NCBI GenBank assembly: GCA_016794585.1
Contig: JAEUJM010000009.1
Coordinates: 124,001 to 188,000, forward strand
Source: Acidimicrobiales bacterium
Lineage (GTDB): Bacteria; Actinomycetota; Acidimicrobiia; Acidimicrobiales; DATDAH01
Reading direction: 5' to 3'
Length of the DNA stretch: 64,000 nucleotides
Shown: positions 19,465-27,302 of the stretch, one piece after another
How the letters are laid out: every line of letters begins with the position of its first letter
How positions within the stretch are numbered: position 1 is the first letter of the stretch
Made by a program: the position numbers and the translations under genes
Notes under the pieces: model-generated
Told to the model about the DNA's origin: nothing
Database searches by the model: none
Seen by the model: the letters and a program-made list of their open reading frames with translations, nothing else

Positions 19465-21606
19465 ATGGCGAGGTTGGGGCGGAGGCTCTGGGCGCACCCG
19501 GTGCTGCTCGTGAGCGCGTTCGTCCTCGTCGCGGTGGTCGCCGGGGGGACCTGGCTCTACCTGAGCACCTTCCAGGTCGACGCCGCCGTGGTCTCCTACG
19601 CCGTGCCCGACGCCCCGCGGCTCGAGGTGCGCCGGCCGGGCCAGGTCGTGTACCGCATCGACGCCACCCGCTCCGAGGTGTCCTACCGCGTCGAGGAGCG
19701 GCTCGCCGGGGTCACCCACCACGCCACCGGCACCACCAAGGGTGTCGCCGGCGACATCCGGGTCGACCACCAGGACGCGTCGCGCACCCGGGTGGGCGAG
19801 CTCGTGGTCAACGTCGAGCAGCTCACCTCCGACGAGGAGCTCCGCGACCGCCGCCTGCGCCACGACTACCTCCAGTCCGACGAATACCCCTTGGCCACCC
19901 TGCGCACCACGGGGGTCGAGGGGCTGCCCGACGAGGTCGTGGACGGGCGCGCCGAGGAGGTCGAGTTGTCGGGCGAGCTGACCGTGAAGGACGTGACCGT
20001 CCCCGTCACGGTCCCGGCCACGGTCACCCTCGAAGGCGACGAGCTGCGCATCGACGCCGCCACCACCGTGCTCCTGTCCGACTTCGGCATCGGCCCCATC
20101 CGCATGGCGGGCTTCGTCGAGAGCGGCGACGAGGTGGAGCTGACCTTCGCCCTCACCGCGGTCGACGCCACCGAGCTGCCCGACCCAGCCGCCGTCGCCA
20201 CCGCGCCGGTCGCGGAGGGCGACGAGCCGGCCGACCCCGCCGACGCACCCTCGTTCGCCGGCGTGGTGCAGCCCATCCTCGAGCAGTCCTGTGCGTCGTG
20301 CCACCAGCCCGGCGAGGCCGGATCGGCGGTGTGGAAGCTCGAGACCGCCGCCGACGCCCAGGAGGTGGCCAGCGGCCTCGCCCTCTCGGTGCGGTCCCGC
20401 TACATGCCGCCCTGGCCCGCGTCGCGTCGCAGCGTCGAGTTCGACCACTCCGCCCGCCTCACCCGAGAGCAGATCGACGCCATCGCGGCGTGGGCCGATG
20501 CCGGCGCCCCCCTCGACGTCGAGGAGACGGCCCCGGTCGAGGCGCCCGCCGAGGACCGGCTGCATGCTCGTGTCGACGCCCGCCTCCGTGCCGACGAGCC
20601 GTACCAGGGCTCGACCGCGCTGGCCAACGACTACCGCTGCATCGTGATGGATCCGCAGCTCGACGAGGACGTGGCCGTCACGGGCTACGAGTTCGTCCCC
20701 GACCAGACCGAGTTCGTCCACCACGCGCTCGTGTACCGGATGGCGCCCGATGCGCGGGCGGACGTCGAGGCGCTCGACGAGGCCGACCCGGGCACGGGCT
20801 ACCAGTGCTTCGGTGGTGTGGGGGCGTCCTCGCCCACCCGCGGCGGTCCCCGCCTCGTCATGGGGTGGGCGCCCGGCCAGCCCGCCAGCCTGCTGCCCGA
20901 AGGCGTGGCCATGCCCCTCGAGGCGGGCGAGTTCTTCGTCACCCAGATCCACTACCACTTCGGCCACGCCGCGCCGCCCGACCGGTCGAGCCTCGTCCTC
21001 CAGCTCGACCGCACCGACCCGGAGGCGTACGCCGCGGCGGAAGTCACCACCTACCTCGCCCCCGCCGAGATCCCCTGCGGCCCCACCGAGTCCGGGCCCC
21101 TGTGCGACCGGGACGCGGCGCTGGACGAGCTCGACGCGCTCTACGGCGGGGCGAGGAGCATCGCCGATGGCCTCCACTTCGAGTGTGGGACCACGGTCGA
21201 GGAGCTCGCCGTGCTCGACGGCAGCATCGCCCGGTCTTCGTGCGACCACCCCGTGCGCCGCACCGGCGAGATCCTGTCGGTGCTCGGCCACGAGCACGAG
21301 CTCGGGGCGTCGTTCCGGATGACCCTCAACCCCGGCGCGGCCGACGAGCAGGTGCTGCTCGACATCCCCCGGTGGGACTTCGACTGGCAGTTCAACTACC
21401 ACCCGGCCGACCGGATCGTGCTCGACGAGGACGACGTGATCCGGGTCGAGTGCAGCTGGGACCGGAACCTGGTCGACCCGGCCGCCGAGCCGCGCTACGT
21501 CACCTGGGCCGAGGGCACCGAGGACGAGATGTGCTACTCGACGGTGGTCACCATCGCCCCGCCCGAGGGCGAGCCGCCCGACGGCACGCCCGTCGCCGTC
21601 GACTGA
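19465..21606 (+). CDS. YceI - cytochrome c - copper monooxygenase (PHM-like) fusion, membrane-anchored
   Basis: A 713-aa protein with one N-terminal helix (residues 13-34). Residues about 58-235 are a YceI-like lipocalin fold (VVYRIDATRSEVSYRVEE ... EVELSGELTVKDVTVPV). A cytochrome-c-like segment follows with the haem site CASCH (276-280) and a possible distal Met314 (RYMPPWP). Residues about 380-700 resemble the copper type II ascorbate-dependent monooxygenases. All ligand positions known from peptidylglycine monooxygenase have counterparts: His419-His420, His496 (QIHYHF), His609/His611 (GHEHELG) and Met689 (EDEMC). ATG 19465 follows GAGGGGG. The haem segment may pass electrons to copper. 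Fusion of cytochrome and monooxygenase parts is known in bacteria; the added YceI part is unusual. Substrate unknown. Confidence 0.85.
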   Translation: MARLGRRLWAHPVLLVSAFVLVAVVAGGTWLYLSTFQVDAAVVSYAVPDAPRLEVRRPGQVVYRIDATRSEVSYRVEERLAGVTHHATGTTKGVAGDIRVDHQDASRTRVGELVVNVEQLTSDEELRDRRLRHDYLQSDEYPLATLRTTGVEGLPDEVVDGRAEEVELSGELTVKDVTVPVTVPATVTLEGDELRIDAATTVLLSDFGIGPIRMAGFVESGDEVELTFALTAVDATELPDPAAVATAPVAEGDEPADPADAPSFAGVVQPILEQSCASCHQPGEAGSAVWKLETAADAQEVASGLALSVRSRYMPPWPASRRSVEFDHSARLTREQIDAIAAWADAGAPLDVEETAPVEAPAEDRLHARVDARLRADEPYQGSTALANDYRCIVMDPQLDEDVAVTGYEFVPDQTEFVHHALVYRMAPDARADVEALDEADPGTGYQCFGGVGASSPTRGGPRLVMGWAPGQPASLLPEGVAMPLEAGEFFVTQIHYHFGHAAPPDRSSLVLQLDRTDPEAYAAAEVTTYLAPAEIPCGPTESGPLCDRDAALDELDALYGGARSIADGLHFECGTTVEELAVLDGSIARSSCDHPVRRTGEILSVLGHEHELGASFRMTLNPGAADEQVLLDIPRWDFDWQFNYHPADRIVLDEDDVIRVECSWDRNLVDPAAEPRYVTWAEGTEDEMCYSTVVTIAPPEGEPPDGTPVAVD

Positions 21607-21624
21607 TCGCACGTCGGGGGGTGG

Positions 21625-23115
21625 TCAGTCGGAAGTGGTGACGGCGAAGACGTGGTGGGCCCACGGGCCGACGTCGAGGTACAGGCCCCGATCGCACAGG
21701 TCGTCGCCCGAGCGCGCGTAGCGGGCAGGGCCGAGGCGGTCGTCGAGCACGACGGACGTCCCGCGCAGCTCGGGGTGGGGGAGCGGCACGTACGCCTGCG
21801 CCCAGTGGTCGGACAGGTTCACGGCGGCGAGCAGGCCGAGGGTGTCGTTGCCCGCCGCGCTCCATCCGAAGGCGAGCAGGTCGTGGTGGCTGGGGTTGCC
21901 CGCCCAGGCCTCGGTGGGGGCGAGGAGCGTCCATGCGCCCTCGTGCACCAAGGGGTCGCCGAGGACGGCGAGCAACGCGTCGTAGAAGGCGGTCAGCTCG
22001 GGCTGGTCCGGCTCCACCGGCGCCCGGCAGAGGTGCATGGGCACGTGGACGGTCCAGCCCTCGCGCTGGCCGTGCTGGAGGAAGCGCAGCCCCGGAACGA
22101 GGTGGGTGGCGACGGCCGCTGCTCGGTGGCGGTCGCCTGTGCCGAACACGGTGGCGGCGCGCGGCTCGTCGTGGTTCTCGAGGAACCGTGCCGCCCCGGC
22201 CTGGCCGGCGCCGTCGCCGCGGAGGTGGTCGCCGACCGCTCGGGGATCGGCGACCAGCCGGTCGTACAGCGTCTTGTCGTAGGTGAGGTCGAAGCCCTGG
22301 GCCCGGAGATCGGGCTCGCGGCCCCAGTAGACCTCCGCCATGAAGGTGAAGCCGGGGTGGCGGCCGCGCACCGCGTCGATGGCCCCGGGCCAGAAGGGGT
22401 CGGCGGGTCGCCCCCAGGTGCGCTCGAAGACGTCGGACAACAACAGCATGGCCATGTCGCAGCGCAGGCCGTCGCCGTGCGACGCGGCCATGAGGAGCTG
22501 CTCGCGCATTGCGGCATGGAGGGCCGTCGACGAGTAGTCGAGCTGGAGGGTGTCGGTCCATCCCGGGAAGTAGGGGTCGCGCCCGTGGGCGACGATGCGC
22601 TCGGTGCCCCCGGTGGTGAGGCGCGTCCAGTTGGCGGGGTTGGCGGCGAGGTCCTCCTCGGTCCCCGTCACGAAACGCTCGGGGTGCAGCGCCACCCAGG
22701 GGTGGTCGAGGGCGGTGTGGTTGGGGACGAAGTCGAGCATGAGGGCGACGCCACGTGCGGCGAGCCGGGCGCGCAGGCGCGCCAGCGCGGCGTCGCCGCC
22801 GAGGCGGTCGTGCACCCGGTAGCCGGTGACCGCGAAGCAGGACCCGCAGATGTCGGCGTCGACGAGGTCGGGCAAGGTGGCGGCGCACTCGGCCCGCACC
22901 TCGGGCACGGACCGGGAGACCTCGGCGCTCGCCGCCCCGGTCTGCCAGACCCCGAGGAGGTACAGCCAGTCGACCTGGGGGGGCAGGACACGGTCGAGGA
23001 CCTCGTCGTCGATCGCGTCGAGCGTGGCGTCGGGGCCCAGCGAGCGGACGAAGGTGCGGGCGTTCAGCTGAAACAGCACGGGGAAGCGCCGGCGGGCGCC
23101 GGCGGGCGGTCCCAC
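21625..23115 (-). CDS. GH13 alpha-amylase-family glycosidase
   Basis: A 496-aa soluble protein with the GH13 TIM-barrel motifs: region I DFVPNH (128-133), region II GLRCDMA with nucleophile Asp220, region III FMAEVYW with acid/base Glu261, and region IV FLENHDE with Asp316. There is no signal peptide. It is shorter than trehalose synthases and its precise specificity cannot be read from sequence. It starts with GTG one base after the stop codon of the GH63-like gene (TGA-G-GTG), so translation is probably coupled. The pair suggests intracellular breakdown or remodelling of an alpha-glucan or of a glucosyl-containing compatible solute. It ends tail to tail with the monooxygenase fusion (18-bp gap). 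Confidence 0.9.
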   Translation of the reverse strand: MGPPAGARRRFPVLFQLNARTFVRSLGPDATLDAIDDEVLDRVLPPQVDWLYLLGVWQTGAASAEVSRSVPEVRAECAATLPDLVDADICGSCFAVTGYRVHDRLGGDAALARLRARLAARGVALMLDFVPNHTALDHPWVALHPERFVTGTEEDLAANPANWTRLTTGGTERIVAHGRDPYFPGWTDTLQLDYSSTALHAAMREQLLMAASHGDGLRCDMAMLLLSDVFERTWGRPADPFWPGAIDAVRGRHPGFTFMAEVYWGREPDLRAQGFDLTYDKTLYDRLVADPRAVGDHLRGDGAGQAGAARFLENHDEPRAATVFGTGDRHRAAAVATHLVPGLRFLQHGQREGWTVHVPMHLCRAPVEPDQPELTAFYDALLAVLGDPLVHEGAWTLLAPTEAWAGNPSHHDLLAFGWSAAGNDTLGLLAAVNLSDHWAQAYVPLPHPELRGTSVVLDDRLGPARYARSGDDLCDRGLYLDVGPWAHHVFAVTTSD

Positions 23116-23116
23116 C

Positions 23117-25837
23117 TCAGCCCTCGAGGCCGAAGGCGAGGAGGTCGAGCGGCACGGCCGACCGCGGCGGGTCGAGGAGCAGGTCGAGCAGCAGCGCGGT
23201 CCAACCGGTCTGGTGGGAGGCGCCGAGTCCGGCGCCGTCGTCGCCGTGGAAGTACTCGAAGAACAGCAGGTGGTCCCACGCCGGGTCGTCTTGCAGACGG
23301 TCGACGCCGCCGAAGACGGGGCGCCGCCCGTCGGCCCCCCGGCGGAACAGGTCGGTCAGCCGGTCGGTGAGGTCCTGGGCCACGTCGCGCAGGCTGCGCT
23401 GGACGCCCGAGCCGGTCGGGTACTCGACGGTGAACTCCTCGCCGAGGAAGTCGTGGAAGCGCACGAGCGAGCGGATGACCAGGTAGTTCATGGGGAACCA
23501 CACGGGCCCGCGCCAGTTGGAGTTGCCGCCGTACATCGGCGTGGTGGACTCGGCGGGCTCGTAGTCGACGGCGTACTCGGCGCCGTCGACCCGCACCACG
23601 TACGGGTTGTCCTCGTAGCGCTTGGACAGCGAGCGCAGGCCGTACGGCGACAGGAAGGTGCCCTCGTCGAACAGGACGGCCAGCGAGCGGCGCAGCTGCT
23701 CGGGGTCGACCACGCTGATCAGGACGCTCGTCTCGTCGCCCTCGCCGCGCACCCGTCCGAGGGCCACCAGCTCGGACGGGTCCTCCCGCTCGCGCTCGAA
23801 GATGCGGGCCAGTCGGCGGGCGATCGCGGGTCGCCCCCGGGCCAACGAGCCGTGCACCGCGGCGGACGAGAACAGGGGCACGGCCCCACCGATGCTCTCG
23901 ACCCCCACCTGCTCGTCGCCGTCGGGGGTGAGCATGCGGTCGTAGAAGAAGCCCCGGTCGGCGTCGTAGATGCCCGATCGGTTGATGGCCCGGGCGATGG
24001 CGGCGAACCGCTCGAAGTACGTGATGACGAGGTCGTCGTAGACCGGGTCCTGCTGAGCGAGGTGGACGGCCATGGCGAGCAGGTTGAGGGTGTTGAAGGC
24101 CATCCATGCCGAGCCGTCCGCCTGCTCGAGGGTGGCCCCCTCGGGGAGGTGGGAACGATCGATCGGGCTGATGTTGTCGAGGCCGAGGAACCCCCCACCG
24201 AAGAGGTTGTTGCCGTCGGCGTCCTGGCGGTTCAGCCACCACATGAAGTTGAGCGAGAGCTTGTGGAAGGCGCGCTCGATGAAGTCGAGGTCCCGGTCGC
24301 CGTCGATGTGGAACACCCGGAGCGCGGCGAAGGCGTGGACCGGCGGGTTGACGTCGTCGAAGCTCCACTCGTAGGCGGGCAGCGCACCGTTGGGGTGCAG
24401 GAACCACTCACGCAGCAGGACCAGCAGCTGGTACTTCGCGAACGCCGGATCGAGATGGGCCCACGGAACCGCGTGGAAGGCGAGGTCCCAGGCCGCGAAC
24501 CACGGGTACTCCCAGGCGTCGGGCATGGCCAGCACGTCGTCGGCGTCGAGGTGCCGCCACGCGGCGTTGCGGCCCGCCGCGCGTTCGGGAGGTGGCGGGG
24601 GCTGGCCGGGATCGCCGTCGAGCCAGCGGGCCACCCGGTAGGGGTAGTACTGCTTGGTCCACACCAGGCCGGCGGCCAACTGGCGGGCGATGGCGGCCAC
24701 CTCGGGCGACGCCTCGGCCGGGAGCAGTGCGGCGTGGTACTCGTCGGCCTCGCGCTCGCGGTCGGCGAGCACCCGGTCGAAGTCGGCGCCCGCCCAGTCC
24801 GGCGCCGACGCGTCGGGGCCGTTGGCGTCGCCGTCGAGGGCCCGCAGGCGCAGGCGCAGCTCGACGGTCTCTCTGGGCCTGGCCGCCACCCGGTACCACC
24901 AGGCCGCCTTTGTGCCGACCTGGTCGGGGTTGACGGTGGCCGCGCCGTCGACCACGTGGTCGTTGATGGCGTCCTTGGGGAAGGCGGAGGTGGACGGCGT
25001 GGCGAAGAGCCGAGCGGTGTTGGTCTCGTTGTCGCAGAAAAGCGCCGTCGGGGGCTCGCCGTCGGGACCCCCGTCGGCGAGCAGGGCGTAGGGGCCGAGG
25101 GTGGGGTGGTCGGCGCGGATGGCCGAGCCGTCGACCTGGAGCGTCGGGGCGACGGGGTCGTCGTCGCCCCACGCCCAGGTGTTGCGGAACCACAGCGTGG
25201 GCAGGACGTGGAGCTCCGCGGGGTCGGGCCCGTGGTTGGTGGCCACGATCCGCATCGCGATGTCGGTGGCGTCGGCCTTGGCGTAGGTCACCTCCACCGA
25301 CCAGTAGCGGTCGTCGTCGAACACGCCGGTGTCGAGCAACTCGTACTCGGGATCGTGGAACCCCCGCCGGCCGTTCTCCTCGACGAGGTCGCCGTAGGGG
25401 AACGGGCGTTGGGGATAGTGGTACCGCCAGCGCAGCCAGGCGTGGCTCGGCAGCGCGTCGAGGTACCACCAGTACTCCTTGGCGTCCTCGCCGTGGTTTC
25501 CTTCCGGGCCGGTGAGGCCGAAGATGCGCTCTTTGAGGATGGGGTCGACCCCGTTCCACAGGGCGAGCGAGAGGCAGAGTCGCTGGCGCAGGTCGGAGAG
25601 GCCGGCGAGGCCGTCCTCGTTCCAGCGGTAGGCGCGGGACCGGGCGTGGTCGTGGGGGAACGAGCCCCACGCGTCGCCGTCCGCGCTGTAGTCCTCGCGC
25701 ACCGTCCCCCACGAGCGCTCCGACAGGTACGGGCCCCACTCGTACCACTCGCTGGCCTCGAAGAGGTCGCCCTCCGGGGCGTCGACTGCGGCCAGACGCT
25801 CGTGCTCGACCGTTCGCGGGGCGTCGGCGGGAGCCAT
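23117..25837 (-). CDS. GH63-type glucosidase (MGH1-like)
   Basis: A 906-aa cytoplasmic enzyme. The N-terminal half has the strongly conserved actinobacterial pattern WGPYLSERSWGTVREDYS, DHARSRAYRWNEDGL and NGVDPILKERIFGLTGPEGN. The C-terminal (alpha/alpha)6 barrel shows NPPVHAFA-type and MYGGNSNWRGPVWFPMNYL segments, typical of GH63 glucosidases acting on terminal glucose residues. Catalytic residues cannot be assigned with certainty without an alignment. ATG 25837 was preferred over TTG 25846. It is the first gene of a two-gene unit with the GH13 gene. The product may release glucose from a glucosylated storage or solute molecule; this is inference. Confidence 0.85.
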   Translation of the reverse strand: MAPADAPRTVEHERLAAVDAPEGDLFEASEWYEWGPYLSERSWGTVREDYSADGDAWGSFPHDHARSRAYRWNEDGLAGLSDLRQRLCLSLALWNGVDPILKERIFGLTGPEGNHGEDAKEYWWYLDALPSHAWLRWRYHYPQRPFPYGDLVEENGRRGFHDPEYELLDTGVFDDDRYWSVEVTYAKADATDIAMRIVATNHGPDPAELHVLPTLWFRNTWAWGDDDPVAPTLQVDGSAIRADHPTLGPYALLADGGPDGEPPTALFCDNETNTARLFATPSTSAFPKDAINDHVVDGAATVNPDQVGTKAAWWYRVAARPRETVELRLRLRALDGDANGPDASAPDWAGADFDRVLADREREADEYHAALLPAEASPEVAAIARQLAAGLVWTKQYYPYRVARWLDGDPGQPPPPPERAAGRNAAWRHLDADDVLAMPDAWEYPWFAAWDLAFHAVPWAHLDPAFAKYQLLVLLREWFLHPNGALPAYEWSFDDVNPPVHAFAALRVFHIDGDRDLDFIERAFHKLSLNFMWWLNRQDADGNNLFGGGFLGLDNISPIDRSHLPEGATLEQADGSAWMAFNTLNLLAMAVHLAQQDPVYDDLVITYFERFAAIARAINRSGIYDADRGFFYDRMLTPDGDEQVGVESIGGAVPLFSSAAVHGSLARGRPAIARRLARIFEREREDPSELVALGRVRGEGDETSVLISVVDPEQLRRSLAVLFDEGTFLSPYGLRSLSKRYEDNPYVVRVDGAEYAVDYEPAESTTPMYGGNSNWRGPVWFPMNYLVIRSLVRFHDFLGEEFTVEYPTGSGVQRSLRDVAQDLTDRLTDLFRRGADGRRPVFGGVDRLQDDPAWDHLLFFEYFHGDDGAGLGASHQTGWTALLLDLLLDPPRSAVPLDLLAFGLEG

Positions 25838-25918
25838 GGCGCTCAACCTACCGATCGACGCGGGATCGCCCGGCGGCGGGCCGACGGCGGTCGACCCCGC
25901 CGCCGCCGGCCAGGCGCG

Positions 25919-26338
25919 TTACTTGCTGCTTCGGGTGATGCCGGCGGCCTTGAGGGTCGCTGCGGGCACACCGATCTCGCGCCACGCCGCGTAGGTGATG
26001 CCCTTGCGGTCGCTGTAGGGCTTGGCCGCGGCGACGAACTCGGCCTCGATCCCGGCGAGGTCCACGGTCTCCTCCTCGGTGGCCAGCTCGGCCTGGAGGT
26101 CGAGACGCTCCTGGCTCAGCTGGAGGCGCTTCACCGGGTCGGCCGACTCGAGCTGCTGCTCCACCACGGCAAGGCGCTTGGCCACCGAGTCACGGGTGCG
26201 CTTGCGGCCTCGCTTGGGCTTCGAGGTCTCGAGCGCTTCGAGATACAGGCGCACGGCGCGTCCCTGCGCACGCCCCTCGGCGAGAGCGGCCTTGTGCGAA
26301 TCGGACATGGTGCGGTTGGTTGCTTTGATGCTCGCCAT
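25919..26338 (-). CDS. Small conserved basic/acidic protein of unknown function
   Basis: A 139-aa protein. It starts with a small basic helix (SDSHKAALAEGRAQGRAV), followed by a Lys/Arg patch (SKPKRGRKRTRDS), a charged helical middle and a conserved-looking end with SDRKGITYAAWREIGVPA and a final AAGITRSS. This pattern recurs in actinobacteria as an uncharacterised small protein; the basic patch would allow nucleic-acid binding, but this is only inference. The ATG at 26338 has no ribosome site but a TACAGT -10-like box lies 9 bases upstream, consistent with a leaderless message; an internal ATG at 26308 is an alternative. Divergent from the TetR gene. Confidence 0.7.
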   Translation of the reverse strand: MASIKATNRTMSDSHKAALAEGRAQGRAVRLYLEALETSKPKRGRKRTRDSVAKRLAVVEQQLESADPVKRLQLSQERLDLQAELATEEETVDLAGIEAEFVAAAKPYSDRKGITYAAWREIGVPAATLKAAGITRSSK

Positions 26339-26365
26339 GGGCGGTGACTGTACACCTCTGTCTAG

Positions 26366-26398
26366 CGAACAAGTGACATTGTCATTGCCGCTTGTTCG
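26366..26398. promoter_or_regulatory. Nested inverted repeats in the divergent promoter of the TetR gene
   Basis: CGAACAAG (26366-26373) is repeated inverted as CTTGTTCG (26391-26398). Between them TGACA-T-TGTCA (26374-26384) forms a second, compact dyad. The arrangement lies between the leftward small gene and the TetR regulator and is a candidate operator for that regulator. Confidence 0.5.
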
Positions 26399-26507
26399 GC
26401 CGTGTCAGAATCGGTGCGCTGATCTCTTGGCATGCCCCCACCGACGAGGTCGATCGCTTGGATGTCGTACCCCATGCCACGAAGGCCACACGGGTGATCG
26501 ACCCCGG

Positions 26508-27302
26508 ATGATCGATCACGACGCCAATGCGAGCGGGGGGCGCGGCAAGGACAGCCGCCGGCGTCTGCTCGAAGCGGGTGCCGACCTGCTGGCGGAGTCG
26601 AGCCGGGGCGACCTCAGCCGGGTCCTCACGACGGGGGCGGTCGCCGAGCGGGCCGGGCTGCACCGCCAGACCTTCTACCTCAACTGGGCCTCGCAGTCCG
26701 AGTACCTCGACGACTTCATCGACTACGTCACCGATCCGTCGGTGAGCTCGTCGTCCGAACGCCTCGCCCGCCTGGCGGAGCGGATGCCGCCCCTGCGGGA
26801 GGACCCGGCGAGCGAGGTGCGCGAGCGGGTCGGGGAGACGTTCCGCCTCCACGCCGAGGACCCCGTGCAGGTGGCGCGCATGGTGCTCTGGGCGTTCCAT
26901 GCCCAGGACGAGAAGGTGGCCGACCGCCTCCGTTCCCTGTACCGGACCAACGACGCCAACACCGCCGCCGGGTACAAGGCGATCGGCGACCAATGGGGCA
27001 TCGAGCCCCGGCCCCCGTTCACCTACGAGAGCATCGGCCTGCTGTTCAACGCGCTGCGCGACGGGCTCCTGCTCCACCTGACCATCGACTCGTCGGCGGT
27101 CCCCCCGTCGTTCGTCGAGGACGTGCAGCTCGCGCTCAGCTGGGCGGTGACCCGTCGCGTCGGCGACCCCGACGACGCCCAGAGCCTCGACGAGAAGTTC
27201 CGCTCCGAGCGCGCCGTCGCGCCCGCCGCCGAGGAGGTCGACGGGGCCGACGGCGGCACCGGGCCGTCCGGCGACGGCGGCGCTACTCGAGGACGCAGAT
27301 GA
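26508..27302 (+). CDS. TetR-family transcriptional regulator
   Basis: A 264-aa protein. Residues about 12-60 form the TetR helix-turn-helix: KDSRRRLLEAGADLLAE, then VLTTGAVAERAGLHRQTFYLNW. The ligand-binding part is helical; the last 30 residues are low complexity. The ATG at 26508 lacks a strong ribosome site. Family members usually repress a neighbouring gene and are released by a small ligand. The only divergent neighbour is the 139-aa unknown protein, and a nested dyad lies between them. The 3' end overlaps the convergent phospholipase-like gene by 20 bases. Ligand unknown. Confidence 0.85.
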   Translation: MIDHDANASGGRGKDSRRRLLEAGADLLAESSRGDLSRVLTTGAVAERAGLHRQTFYLNWASQSEYLDDFIDYVTDPSVSSSSERLARLAERMPPLREDPASEVRERVGETFRLHAEDPVQVARMVLWAFHAQDEKVADRLRSLYRTNDANTAAGYKAIGDQWGIEPRPPFTYESIGLLFNALRDGLLLHLTIDSSAVPPSFVEDVQLALSWAVTRRVGDPDDAQSLDEKFRSERAVAPAAEEVDGADGGTGPSGDGGATRGRR

